A stretch of DNA of 64,000 nt from Tetracladium setigerum (lineage: Eukaryota > Ascomycota > Leotiomycetes > Helotiales), in NCBI GenBank assembly GCA_031472005.1, contig PZJY01000004.1:3260556-3324555 (forward strand), written 5' to 3'. Of this stretch, positions 44,617 to 56,400 are shown one piece after another; position 1 is the stretch's first letter, and every line of letters begins with the position of its first letter. Under the pieces are notes generated by a model. It was not told the origin of the DNA, made no database searches, and saw only the letters and a program-made list of their open reading frames with translations. The position numbers and the translations under genes were made by a program.

Positions 44617-46971
44617 TTAAGCCTTCGTCTCTTGTACGGCAATAGGAGTTTCCTCAACCTTTTCCTTCTTCTCCTCAGCCACCTCGCCCTTCACTTTGGT
44701 GCTCTCCCCATCGCTCTCCACTTCATCAACAACCTTATTCTCCCCAACCTCCTCGCTCGCATCCTTCTTCTTCCCTTTAACATTCGTCCACGGCATACAC
44801 AAACTACCCACGACAGTCAAAGCACCCATAACAGCAGAAATCAAGAAGGCTTGCGTCAGAGCATCATTGTAACTCCTCTTCACACCCTCCAACTCAGCAC
44901 CGTGGTATACAGTGTGGATCCTGGTGGCGCCAACGGTGAGAACAGAAAGGGCGTCGACATCTGGTGCGAAGACTTTGAGAGCTTCAACAAGCTTGTTGGT
45001 GAAGATGTTTTGACCGACTGAGACGAAGACGGCTCCGCCAATGGTTTGGGAGAAGACGATCAAGGCGGTTCCCATGGGAAGATCGGCGGGAGAGAGGACA
45101 GTTTGAATGCAGATGAAGGGGATTTGGAGGCCGAATCCTGGGAGAAGTTAGTTTGTTTTCAATATCGGTTAATCCGCGGATGGATCACTTACCCATGCCC
45201 AGACCGGCCATTGCTTGCCATCCAAGGAAAGTAGCAGCGTTGGTTTCAACTGGAATATCTATCAGCAATGCACCCTGTCGTCGTGATCAAGTAGTCATAC
45301 CTTCCCAAGTGGAGATCATGCCACATCCAATACTGAGCACAACAGTACTAAGATAGAGGAAGGGAGTATAGTATCCCCCTACGGTTGTTCCAATACCGGC
45401 AATCATCGAAGCGATCACCAAACCCAAGATCAAAGGCAAATTCAAGATACCCGATCGAACGGCAGTCTCACCCTTGACAGCTTGGAACCAGATGGGAACG
45501 TAGTAAGCAAGGATGAAGAAGGAAGCAGCAATGCAGAAGTTGAAACAGTTGGCGGCCCAGACGCTGCGATTTTTGAGGAGGCGGGGCGGAACCATTGCGT
45601 TTTCTTTGTTGGCGAATTGAAGGTAGATGAAGATTGAGATGAGGATACCAAAGACGACGAAAAGAGCGATGATGCGGCCATTTCTCCATGGGTAAGTCGT
45701 TCCGCCCCATTGGAGGGCGAGGAAGAGGCAGATGACGGCGGGGATGAGGACGGCGTCTGTTACGCGAGTGGTTAGTATTTGTTGACTTGAGCTTGGGGAA
45801 GGAGTGTAGCGGCTCCAAGTGCCTTGGAAATTAAGGCATCATAAAAAACACTTGTCTGTAATGGACGCTCATGAGAATCTGCGATGTGTGGAGGTGGTAT
45901 CACCCGGCCCCTCCCACTTCTCGGCTTTCCACGTGTATTGCCTAGAAGCTTTGAAGCATAGTAATCGTCACATGTAAGGTGCGACACGACGTAAAGGAAG
46001 ATCTAAATGACTGTGTAACTTACTTCCTGTAGGATCAAATGCCTTGAGATATTGTTTCCATCCGACGAGCTTGGTTTTGACTTCATTGTGAGGCTTATAG
46101 ACGAGGATTACCGTGACGACAGTGATCAGTCCAATTGGCAAGTTGACTATAGAGAAGCAGTTCGTTAGCAAATTTACTCCATAGGATGTGACAGAAACAC
46201 ATCGATAACTTACTGTAAAAGCACAATCTCCAGGTAACTTCATCCTAAGTTAAGCATTAGCACCTGATCATCCCCAACGCTTCGAAGAGAACCCACAGTG
46301 AACACCCCTCCTAGTAATGGCCCTGCAACAGAAGCAATACCCCACATGCCTCCAATCAAACCCATATAGGCAGCTCTCTCCGCGACAGGTGTGATGTTCG
46401 ACAAGATCAGAATCGCACCCGACATGATACCAGCTGCGCCCATACCGGCAATCGCTCGACCCACAATCAAACCAATACTACTTGGGGTAACACCACAAAT
46501 GAGGGATCCAAATTCGAAGACACTGATGGCGGCAATGAAGACCCATTTGGTGGAGAAAGTTGAGTAGAGTCGACCGAAGAGAAGTTGGAAACATCCGGTT
46601 GTTAGCATATAGCTTGAAGCGTACCAGGCAACATCGTCGAGGGAGTTGAAGCGATCGGTGATCTTGGGAATAGCAGTCGCGATGATGGTGTTGTCTATTT
46701 GACGCGTTTATTAGGTCAAGGTTTGTTAAGTTATGATTGGTAGTGGGAGGTAATTACCAATTGCCAAAACAAAGACAGCCAAACATAGCGAGATGGTGAT
46801 CAACCAGAAGGGTAAGCCAGTGGGGTATACGATTTCGGCCTCTGGAGTCTCGGTTGTCCCATTTTCTGGTGTTACAGGCAAAGTCGTTTCGCCATTCGAT
46901 GTACTGGACGAATCGAGAGCTTTCTCGTCCGCAACATTTTGGAGCGAAGGGGTACTATCTTTCGCCGTCAT
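44617..46971 (-). CDS. MFS DHA2 family efflux permease, 14 membrane segments
   Basis: Drug/toxin:H+ antiporter of the plasma membrane (azole-resistance/HC-toxin efflux group), 599 aa. The seven exons are 46971-46758, 46694-46297, 46244-46214, 46146-46024, 45756-45301, 45249-45193 and 45137-44617; all junction phases match. Motif D1 (D-N-T-I-I-A-T-A-I-P) lies in TM1, motif A near G-R-L-Y-S-T-F, motif C (G-x-x-G-P-L-L-G-G) in TM5, and W-R-L-C-F-Y-I-N-L-P-I-G follows at the micro-exon junction. L-A-L-Q-W-G-G is typical of the subfamily. Termini are hydrophilic: N-terminal T/E-rich, C-terminal K/E-rich. Exon 3 is only 31 nt. The fourth intron is 267 nt, against about 50-65 nt for the others. Such pumps often guard secondary-metabolite clusters, but none is visible here. 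Confidence 0.93.
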
Positions 46972-49940
46972 CTTGAAAGGAAAACAAGTTCAAGTGGGAA
47001 GAAATAGAGAAGGGAACACAAAAAAATAGTGTCTAAGAAGCCTCTAGGCCTCGAGGCGATGTGGGGAAAGAGCACTTATATAAGAACTCTCTCAGATGTA
47101 AAACTCGGCGTTCGTCAAGCACCAAAACAAGCGGACTTACACCGAATCTTTGACCGCAGGATCTGAACGCCGAAATTCTTCTCAAATGCAACGAATGAAA
47201 AAGCAAGGAAGAATGTATTTGATACATGTTTGGTCGGGCGTATTCGTTTGATCTTACTGCTTACCTTCCTCCGCCGCCCCCGTCGGTGGGCTCGGAGGGT
47301 AATTTGAGGGATTCGCTAAGGTTATGTCTCCGATTGGGGGATTTAGCCTCGTAAAGCAAATGAGTAAGCAGTGAAATACCAAGCGAATTAGTTTATTTAC
47401 GTGAAGTGCCGGTTGGGAGGTGGTTGTGAGACTGCTTTGATGATGGTGCGCGTATTCGTGTCCAGTAAGGACCGAGCGGCCGCCTGGTTTTGCAGATCAA
47501 ACTTTACTTTTTGGGCATACCTGCAACAAAATATAGGCGGTTGCCTTCCCATCATTGATCCACGTCGCTGTGATCCGTGGTGTATACGTACTTCGCATCC
47601 TCCGTGAGTTACCAACGTTGACATCTTTCCTCAGATGGCAAATAATTCGATGGGTGAATTTCGAAGGGATGCGCCAAGACTGGGATTCACCTCAACGACC
47701 GTCCGGCGGAGCAACAAACGATCACAGTAAACAAGGCTTCGCGCTCCTTCTTAAAAACACTTCAAAGCTAAGATTGAAGTTGCAAAAATGAATCCTCAAA
47801 TGTATTCAAGTCGCAAAAGAGAGGAGCTGCTGCAAGGGCGACATCTCCTGCAGAATCTTTGGCTGGTCGTCGCTTGTCAGAAACTGTTTCGTATTTCTTT
47901 TTGGGAAGTCGTCGTGGTGCAAAGCACTGCTTTCCCTCGTAAAAATTGCCGATTGAAGGAATTGATGAGAGATTGTGAAATGGAATAATGTCCATGCGAT
48001 GTTGCACTGTACCTTCGGAGCTGGAGTTTACAAAAATTTTCTGTATTGTATGACCGGAGATAAGAGACGTCAGATTTGAGTTGAGGGTGGTGGGTGGTTG
48101 TTGCATTGAATGGCTTACTGTACCGATGTCAGGTGGTTAGCCCAAATGCGCTGTGTACGTAAGTAGCCCTCTTCAATGAAGGAGGACGTATCTTGAGGGC
48201 CGACTTTCAATTCAAAACTCATTACTTCAACCTTCGCCATGGAGGCTCTTTTGTTAGAAGGAAACTCAAATGCTTTTTCCACGGTTGGCTGCGACAACAA
48301 TCCGACCATTGTAAATTGGGAATATAACCAAGTGACTTCTCAACCGCTTAGCGTGAAATATCCATCCATCAACTTCCAGTCAACTTGTTAGGTGTGAATG
48401 TGAAAAAAGAGGAGAAGATGGATAAAAGAAGAAAAATAGCCAGCTGTCATGGTCGAGGCTCGCGGGGATTGCGGGGGGTTAAATATCTGGCTCAGGAATT
48501 TAGGCAAGACTATCGGCAGAGGAGAGGACCAGCAACTGCAACTCCTGAATTGCTGGAAGCTCTTGCAACACTCTCACTTAGTGCAATACCTACTTGGAAG
48601 TAGAATCTGTGACACGTGAGGAATTCTTGGCCAAACACCAATGATGCGTACCGGCTGGACTGACGTAGTATATTTGCGGGAAGGCACATTAGATCTTGAG
48701 CTGGAGAGCTTTTGCTGGAAGGAGAAAATTAAAGAAATGAAATCATAAAAGTGTTCAACTTGATGGATAGATTTCCTAAGGACCATATACTCACATGAAT
48801 GTTATGTTGCAACTACCTGGAGACAGGAGAACTCCATGGCCCCCCATAGCACACGGTGTGTTATAGATTGTACTGTATAAGTGGGACGGTGCAGTAGATC
48901 AATTGTCTCAAACTGGTACAGAATCTGTATTATTAATATGCGATCGTCCTAAGGGCAGGCGCGTTGATTCAAGCTGCCCCATATCTCGTCATGATATAAT
49001 GACCCGTCGGCGCTTTACTTGAACTCTACCGTACAGTTGAAGAAGAGCGGTCAGCTGATTCTTTCAGTACTCATTGGATTTCCACCAAGTGCACAGCACA
49101 TGCTCGGAGTTGCTGCCTGTGCTGGTTGAGTTCGCACATGCTGCAAGAATAATCCGGCGTGATGGGCAGTGGTGACTCGAAGTGAGGTTGCACCCACCCA
49201 AGCGGCCTGATTGATTGATTGTTGTCTTCGTGGCCACGACAACTGTCGATATGTGTGTGTCTGTGTGTGTGTGATGTGGCACGCGATTCCTCATTCTCTG
49301 CACTTTGTGTGGGTGAAAAAGAGGTACAGCCGCTGGATGTTTATTGGAGATGCGTTGTCAAGCAGCAACCAACCAAGGGAATTAACGGCCCAATTGTCCA
49401 GTGAAAGCCCAACGCACTGATTCAGGAACCATGGAGATGGTGTGATTGCAGGTAGAGGAGGCTCTAGCAAGAAACAAAGAATATATTGTAAGAAATAAAG
49501 AAAGAAAGATACAGAGTTACTTTCTATCATCAATTGAAAAGATTTCGCATTTTTATTTTGATTGATAAAGTTCACAAATTAGCTTCGGCTCCGACAGCCC
49601 AAAGTGACAGGCTTGGCGTATTTAAAGCCTGACCGCCCCGCCAAGGGACCCTGAATAGTGGATCCGAGCCCGTAGCGACCTTTCCCGTCCCGGCCGCTGC
49701 TCCGTCCATCATCGTCCGAAAACAAAAAAATCTCGACTCGTTTGGTGACCTGGGAGCTGCATATCGACTGCACAACACACCAAACACCCTTCACAACCTT
49801 CACAACCTTCACAATCCCTTCACACAACCTTCACAACGCATCATAAAATTTGTGGGTGGTGTGTATGCAACGAGTGTGCGGTGTGACCTGCAATTTTATA
49901 TGTAAGACTGGTCGTGCACCCGAAATCTCTTCTCCTACTT
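46972..49940. other. 3-kb intergenic region
   Basis: No supported gene. A minus frame at 48115-48309 (64 codons) ends near a donor-like GTAAGC but yields only a short product. TG microsatellite at 49252-49273. At 49,788-49,836 several CTTCACAAC units lie just upstream of the repeat-protein gene. Confidence 0.4.
49788..49836 (+). repeat. CTTCACAAC leader repeat
   Basis: Four to five imperfect copies of CTTCACAAC in the presumed promoter or leader of the following gene. Strong C/A bias; could be an unstructured 5' UTR tract. Confidence 0.7.
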
Positions 49941-52469
49941 ATGTCCACCACTTCCTCCTCCTCCTTTTCCTCTCCCCAGCCAGCTCCCATTCGGATGTCT
50001 TTCTTCACGACGCTCTACAACTACACCGCCATGTCCAATCCCTTCAGCCGCCTGCGAGCTCGATGGGCCGCCACCCCTCAAGCTATCGCTGCTCCCAAGC
50101 CAACAGCAGCTCCCACTGCTGAAGAGCTCGAGGCCGATCAGAAGATCCTCGACAAGTCTGTGGCAGACGCCGTCAATGCCGTGCTCACCAGCGAGAACTT
50201 CACCAGTGCTGTCGCTACCCAGCTGGCTCAGCAGATCCAACCTTCCCTCAAGACTGCCCTCGACATCTCGACTGTTGAGTCGAAGCTCCTCGCCTCTACC
50301 GATGCTCTCGCCCAACGTGTCAACGAAATCGATGCTGCTACGACCAACAAAATCTCGGAACTCTCTACTCTGATCGGTACCAACAACACCGCAACTACTG
50401 GCAAGATATCTGGCGTTGATGAATCGGTGGGAGCTATCAAGGCATCACTCGCAAGCTTGGAGACTAGCTTGAAAGCTGTTCAAGACCAAATTGCTGCACC
50501 TGACAACTCCATCCTTTCGTCCCACTCTGCCAAGCTCGATTCTATCTCTGCCAGCCTTCAAACTGTCCAAGAGCAAAGCCCTGCTGTCTCCTCCGCCTTC
50601 TCCTCCCAAGCTTCCAAGCTCGACGCCATCGCTGCCCAGCTCGAAACTCTTAAATCTGAGCTCGGGGCCACCATCAAGGCTTCCAGCGGAGACATCTCTG
50701 TCGTCGGAACCCAAGTCGGATCAGTTCTTGCTGCAATTGAATCACAAAATGGTACCCTGGCCGAGATCAAGGCTGCTGACAAGAGCGAGGACATCCTTGC
50801 TTCCGTCAAGACTTCCAATGACTTGCAAGTTTCCCACGGTTCATCCCTCGCTGCCATCAAGATTCCTTCCCTTGCAGAGCTCGAGGCCAAGGTTGATGCT
50901 ATCTCTACTTCTGTTTCCGAGCTCAACAGCAAGGACTTGTCTGCCGAAATCCTTGCTGGTGTAAAAGCCTCCAACGACGCACAAGCTGCCCACACTGGTT
51001 CCATCTCCGAGATCAAGTCTATCATTGCCACTCCTGCTGCTGTTCAAGAAAAGACCGATCTCTCTGGACTTGAGGCCTCGGTTCAAAAGGTCATCAGTGA
51101 AATTGAATCTCAAAACGCCACTCTCTCCGAAATCAAGACTACCGTTGCCGTCCCTGCCCCAGTTGCTGAGAAGACCGATCTCTCTGCCGTTGAAGCCTCC
51201 CTCCAGAAGGTCATTGCCAACATCGACGCACAATCCGCCAGCCTCACCGAAATCAAGTCCACAATTGCTACCCCCGCTGCTGCTGCCGAGAAGACCGACC
51301 TTACCGGCCTCGAATCTTCTGTGCAAAAGGTTATCACTGGTCTCGACTCTCAATCCGCTACTTTGGCTGAGATCAAGGCCGCCGCTGAGAAGGACAACAA
51401 CACTGAATTGACTGCCTCTGTGCAAAAGGTTCTCGCTTCTCTCGATGCCCAGAACGGTACCCTCTCTGATATTAAGTCCACTGTCGTCGTTCCTGCACCA
51501 ACTGCTGAGAAGGTCGACCTCTCTGGCTTGGAGTCTTCAGTGAGCAAGGTTATCAGCGCTCTTGATGCTCAGTCTGCTACCCTCGACGCTTCCAAGGTCA
51601 AACTTGATGCTCTTTCCACTGAGGGTATCATTGCCGAAGTCAAGTCTGTCAAGGCGCTTGTTGAGGCTATCCCAGCACCAGCCGCTGCCGCTGATAACAC
51701 TGAATTGGTCAAGGAAGTCAAGGAGATTCAGGTTCTTGTTAAGGCTATTCCAGCACCAATTGCTGCCGTTGACAACACTGAACTCATCAAGGAGGTCAAG
51801 GTTCTCGTTGAGGCTATTCCAGCACCAACTCCTGCCGCTGACAACACCGAATTGGTCAAGGAAGTTAAGGAGGTCCAGACTCTGGTCAAGGCTATTCCAG
51901 CACCAACTGCTGCTGTCGACAACACTGAATTGATCAAAGAGGTCAAGGTTCTCGTTGAAGCCATCCCAAAACCAACTGCTGCTGTTGATAACACCGATCT
52001 TATCAAGGAAGTCAAGGTTCTCGTAGAGGCTATTCCAGCACCTGCTGCTCCAGTTGACAACTCTGAGTTGGTCAAGGATGTCAAGGATATCAAGGTTTTG
52101 ATTGAAGCTATTCCAGCGCCCGCAGCTGCAGTTGACAACAGCGAGTTGGTCAAAGATGTCAAGGAGATCCAGGTCCTCGTCAAGGCAATTCCAGCACCAG
52201 CAGCTGCAGTTGACAACAGCGAATTGATTAAGGATGTCAAGGAGATCAAGGTCCTCGTTGAAGCCATTCCAGCACCAGTCCCAGCAACCGATAACACCGC
52301 CTTGATCAAGGAGGTCAAGCTCGCTGTCGACGAGACGAAGAAGGAGACCGAGGCTATTGCTGTCTTGGTCAAGAGCAATGCTGCTGCATCAGCCAAGGCT
52401 GCTGATATCAAGCCAGTTTCTAAGGTCAACGGCGAGAATGGAGTCAAGGCTGAGGAGGTTGCTGCTTAA
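49941..52469 (+). CDS. large repeat protein with two classes of internal repeat, function unknown
   Basis: Intronless, 842 aa from the first ATG; ATGs at 49995 and 50031 are alternatives. No transmembrane helix is evident. Residues about 80-370 are A/S/T/L-rich with heptad-like spacing, suggesting long coiled coils. Residues about 365-560 carry five units of roughly 39 residues (S-E-I-K-S-T-x-x-x-P-A, then E-K-x-D-L-S-x-L-E-x-S-x-Q-K-V-I, then Q-S-A-T-L). Residues about 570-800 carry nine units of 23-29 residues built on L-V-E-A-I-P-A-P-x-A-A-x-D-N-T-E-L-V-K-E-V-K. The composition (A, V, K, E, P, I; almost no C or W) and regularity suggest a filamentous scaffold or tether. Long overlapping frames on the opposite strand are shadows of the repeat. 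Confidence 0.8.
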   Translation: MSTTSSSSFSSPQPAPIRMSFFTTLYNYTAMSNPFSRLRARWAATPQAIAAPKPTAAPTAEELEADQKILDKSVADAVNAVLTSENFTSAVATQLAQQIQPSLKTALDISTVESKLLASTDALAQRVNEIDAATTNKISELSTLIGTNNTATTGKISGVDESVGAIKASLASLETSLKAVQDQIAAPDNSILSSHSAKLDSISASLQTVQEQSPAVSSAFSSQASKLDAIAAQLETLKSELGATIKASSGDISVVGTQVGSVLAAIESQNGTLAEIKAADKSEDILASVKTSNDLQVSHGSSLAAIKIPSLAELEAKVDAISTSVSELNSKDLSAEILAGVKASNDAQAAHTGSISEIKSIIATPAAVQEKTDLSGLEASVQKVISEIESQNATLSEIKTTVAVPAPVAEKTDLSAVEASLQKVIANIDAQSASLTEIKSTIATPAAAAEKTDLTGLESSVQKVITGLDSQSATLAEIKAAAEKDNNTELTASVQKVLASLDAQNGTLSDIKSTVVVPAPTAEKVDLSGLESSVSKVISALDAQSATLDASKVKLDALSTEGIIAEVKSVKALVEAIPAPAAAADNTELVKEVKEIQVLVKAIPAPIAAVDNTELIKEVKVLVEAIPAPTPAADNTELVKEVKEVQTLVKAIPAPTAAVDNTELIKEVKVLVEAIPKPTAAVDNTDLIKEVKVLVEAIPAPAAPVDNSELVKDVKDIKVLIEAIPAPAAAVDNSELVKDVKEIQVLVKAIPAPAAAVDNSELIKDVKEIKVLVEAIPAPVPATDNTALIKEVKLAVDETKKETEAIAVLVKSNAAASAKAADIKPVSKVNGENGVKAEEVAA

Positions 52470-54261
52470 GTGTTTGCTTCCCCTCCAGACCTCACGGAAT
52501 GGTGCGGGCTGTCTGGTACATAACCAGTCTGCCCCATGTTGTTCTGATATTGGCGCGTCTCTTTTTCTCATCTCATAGCGAGGGTTTTCATTTCACGACG
52601 GAACGAAAGTTTGTAAAAGCGAGATTGTATTGTTGTTTGGCATGGAACCGGGGCAAAATAGGATGCCTGGCGGTTGATTTTATACCCCTTTGATACGTGT
52701 GCTCTCCCTTGGGTTGGGATATGTTCTACGATTGATGGATTTGCTTTAGCTTTTAGTTCAACTCTCCCTTAGAATATGTTGGTTGGTGGTGGTGGAAGTG
52801 GAAGTGGATCTGGTGGATTCAGATGAATAATAATAAACCTGCGTGTATTCTCCACTATGTTGTTTTACCTTCTTTGAGTTTTTGTGATTCTTTCAATTAT
52901 CTCGGGAGTATTGTTCAAGGCAAGAGGTCTTCACACAGGATGGAGTATCAACTTCACGGCATTTGGGCAGTATGATGGAGCCTCAAACATCCCTTCTCAA
53001 TGTCACTAGTGCATCAACGAGCAAAAGGTACGTGAAGCTGTCCCCAGTTCTGTTAAGTCAAACTAACTCACATTTCATGCATTGTACAGTTGTTAGTTGT
53101 TAGTAGATTGAGCTTTGGACCAGCCATAATGAAATTAGTCTCTCTAATTTCAGAATCCTCGCCTGCGAAATGGAAAATGAGATTGTAGATGTCAATCAAG
53201 CCTGAGCCGATCAACAACGAGGCAAGCGAGCTTAACAAGTGTCGTCATACCGAGTTTGCCGCAGGTTCAACGGCTGTGGGTTGGCTAGCCGTTATAATAA
53301 ATCAGTCGAGGGTGTGGATTCTCGTTACGAGCTAATGGATTGACCGGCAAGCCACAATGAGACTTTTGGACGAGCTGTATGAGATATTTCGGTACGCCGT
53401 GATCTTGTGAGTCGATTGCATGATTTCAAATACGACTTTGAATATGGGTGGTTAACTGAGGAGCGGAAATAAACTCTGAATTTGAAACTTAGCAGGGCAG
53501 ACGTTGTTCCCAACGCCTTGGTAGGTACAAATTCAAAGTTGACTTTTATGCAGTTCGCAAATCCTCAGCAAGGTCTCAAAGCTTAAATTCTATCTCCCTC
53601 CGTCATTTCTGGAAACATATCTAACCTTCATTTCGACGACCGGCATATTGAAAGATTTTCATCGCCAGTTTCCCCTCCCACAAAAATTGCAACTCGGTTC
53701 CTTCGCTTCGCTTCTTCTTCACAATTGCCAAGATTTCGTACCAAGTCTCGCACGCGCGAATCCACGCGCAATTGCTGATGAGAATTACGAACAAACCTTG
53801 GAAGTTCGCGCGCTAGAATTCTTTAAGAAGGTCGGCTATTCCTGTATGTAATACAAAGACCGGTAAACACTCACTGGCGCTTCACGCAATCGTCAAGTCG
53901 AATCACGAAGTCGAGGAGGCCAAGCGAACCCCGCATGCGGCTAGGTTCTATTCAGCAGGTGCAAGTGTTCCTGCGTCCCTTTGGGGCTCTCGACCACATG
54001 GTAGAGCAGCATTAGGAGCTTTGACGAGCATCATTCTAGCAGGTCGATGTTCTTTTTCAGAATTCAATATTTACGATGTGGCGTTTTGGGAGATGAGCAT
54101 TCGACTTTTGAACTACCTGATGTTGTCATGGCTTGGCTTTCGCACGTGGGGATGGTCCATCGTCATGGTGATATATATACTATTGTTACCGTCGCGATGG
54201 ATGAGATTTCTTTTTCTTCTTCTCCAGCCAACCTCACTCGTCAGTTGTTCAACTCCTCACG
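52470..54261. other. 1.8-kb intergenic region
   Basis: 3' region of the repeat gene and promoter of the carboxypeptidase. A 67-codon frame at 53648-53851 has no support. Nothing else seen. Confidence 0.4.
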
Positions 54262-55821
54262 ATGCGTTTCCTCCAAATTGCTTCGGCCCTCACCTCCCTC
54301 GCGGTCAGTGTCGCCGCCTCACCAGCCGTCGAATCGCCAATCACATATGATGGCTACAAAGTCTATCGTATCGAGACTGGCGGCAATACCGATGCCTTGA
54401 AAGAGACCCTTGCGGCATTCAAGTACGACGAGTGGAACAACGATGCGGGAACCCTTGATATTGCCCTCTCCCCGGATCAGCAAGACAAATTTGCTGGCCT
54501 TGGATTGAGCTTCAAGGTGCTCCACGAGAACTTGGGAAATTCCATTAAGACCGAAGCTGCTGTACCAGCAACGGCTCACAAGTGGAAGAGACAGGCGGAG
54601 GATTTGTCCTGGTTTGATAGTTATCACACTTATGGTGACCATATCAAGTATGTATTTGCGCTTAAATTCGCCATAGCTTCTGTCATCTGATCAATTGGCT
54701 GACTTGGAAATGTGTGACAGATACTTTGAAAACCTCCAAAAGGCTTTCCCCAACAACTCCAAGATCGTTTCAACCGGCAAGTCCACTTACGGCCGAAACA
54801 TCTTCGGTCTTCAGCTTTTCGGTGCCGATGGACCAGGAAAGCCAGCTGTTCTGTACCACGGAACCGTACACGCTCGCGAATGGATTGCTGCTCCAGTAAG
54901 TCTCATTCAACTATCATCCGAAAATTCCAGATAACGAGTAAAGTACTGATTGCCAACACCAGGTCGTCGAATACCTCACCGTCCAACTCATCACCGGCTA
55001 CAAGGCCAAGGACCCCCTCGTGACTCGTTTCCTCAACAGCTACGATTTCTTCATCTTCCCCGTCGTCAACCCCGACGGCTTCGTCCACTCCCAAAACGTC
55101 GATCGTCTCTGGCGCAAGAACCGTCAAGGTGCCCCCTCTGGCGTCGATCCAACCTGTATCGGTCGCGACATCAACCGCAACTGGCCTTTCGCATGGGGTA
55201 CCAATCCTCGTGGCGCCTCAACCAACCCATGTTCTCAAACCTACCAAGGACAAAAGCCCGGTGACACCCCCGAGATCAAGGGTCTTGACGGTCTCGTGCG
55301 CGAATTGGCTGCTGGTCCTGGTATTAAGTTGTATATCGATTGGCATAGTTATGGACAGTATATTCTCTCGCCTTATGGATTCAACGAGACGCTTTATGCG
55401 CCCGAGTTGGGCAAGTGGACAAATGCTGCGCAGTTGGTTAGCACAAGGATTCGTAACTCCAGTCCAGCGAGAACGACCTTCATTTTCGGTCCTTCGGGAG
55501 CTACTTGTACGTTTTTACCCACTGCCCATTTCCTTTTCTCAATACTTCATTCCTCATTCCTCAATATAAACCACAAATACTAACTCGAGCGAAATTATAG
55601 TATACGCAACCACCGGCGCCGCCCCAGATCACGTCTACACCTTCGGCAAGGCTGCTTTCTCCTACACCATTGAGTTGCCAGATATCGGAGATTTCGGATT
55701 CGTCTTGCCACCAACGAGGATCTTGGCTACGGTTAAGGAGCAGTGGGAGGGACAGAAGGTTCTTTTGAACTTGCTAGATGAGGTTTTCTTCGATGGACGG
55801 GGACCGGCTATGAGAATTTAG
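54262..55821 (+). CDS. secreted M14A metallocarboxypeptidase (zymogen)
   Basis: Extracellular zinc exopeptidase releasing C-terminal residues from peptides. Exons 54262-54647, 54721-54895, 54963-55506 and 55601-55821 (441 aa) are all in phase. The signal peptide is residues 1-19 (A-V-S-V-A-A-S). The propeptide runs to a dibasic K-W-K-R processing site near residue 110. Zinc ligands: H-A-R-E-W (His ~179, Glu ~182) and the third His in D-W-H-S-Y-G. The catalytic Glu is in Y-T-I-E-L-P-D. The substrate-binding N-R-N-W and N-P-D-G-F motifs are present. All catalytic residues are intact, so unlike Ecm14-type pseudoenzymes this is likely active. N-x-S/T sites are present. Confidence 0.94.
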
Positions 55822-56400
55822 GTGCAGATGGGAAGATAGCTGAGTTGAAGATGGATGGTACTTCTATGGAGATATTGAGAAAGATTGGAGTAGATGAAGT
55901 CGAAATTGGGGGAGAACGAGGGGCGATATGGAAATCTTATTAATGTATCCGTTTCGTCGACCCGCTGCTGGATTTCTATGCATAACTCATTGCAAGAAGT
56001 GATAAGTTGAGATGACATGGGTACTTTACAACTAACAACCCAAATAATAGTAAGACTATAATTTTCCTCCTAAATTTATGCGTTTGACACGATATTGTAC
56101 TGTGTAGCATTGTGTAACACTTCTTATTTTGTAAACAATGTCGAACTGACTGACTCGGATTTACCTAGATCTGTGTGCTGGGAACGCAGACTTTGCCATT
56201 TGCCTTTTCTTTTCCGGCACACGCTTTATAACTAACTTCTGTGAAAGTTCAACAAAGGCAACGCAACCCATCCTTCAACCCCCTTCTAATCATATCATAA
56301 CTCATCTAAATATTCCCAAATAAGCAATGCAAAACCTATATAAACCAGCTTAAGCTATCTCTCCGATCCATGTACGTATTTGTCTTTCCGGTACCTGAGA
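55822..56400. other. convergent spacer
   Basis: About 580 bp of AT-rich 3' sequence. Nothing recognised. Confidence 0.4.

Noticed and set aside
37306..46971. Secondary-metabolite biosynthetic cluster
   Set aside because: Transporters and an ALDH are present, but no PKS, NRPS, terpene cyclase, P450 or pathway regulator lies nearby.
48115..48309. 64-codon minus-strand frame with a possible donor
   Set aside because: Extending through the best acceptor meets a stop after a few codons; insufficient evidence for a gene.
50558..52447. Long antisense frames (up to 239 codons) opposite the repeat protein
   Set aside because: They mirror the periodic codons of the sense repeats and have S/T/A low complexity; shadow frames.
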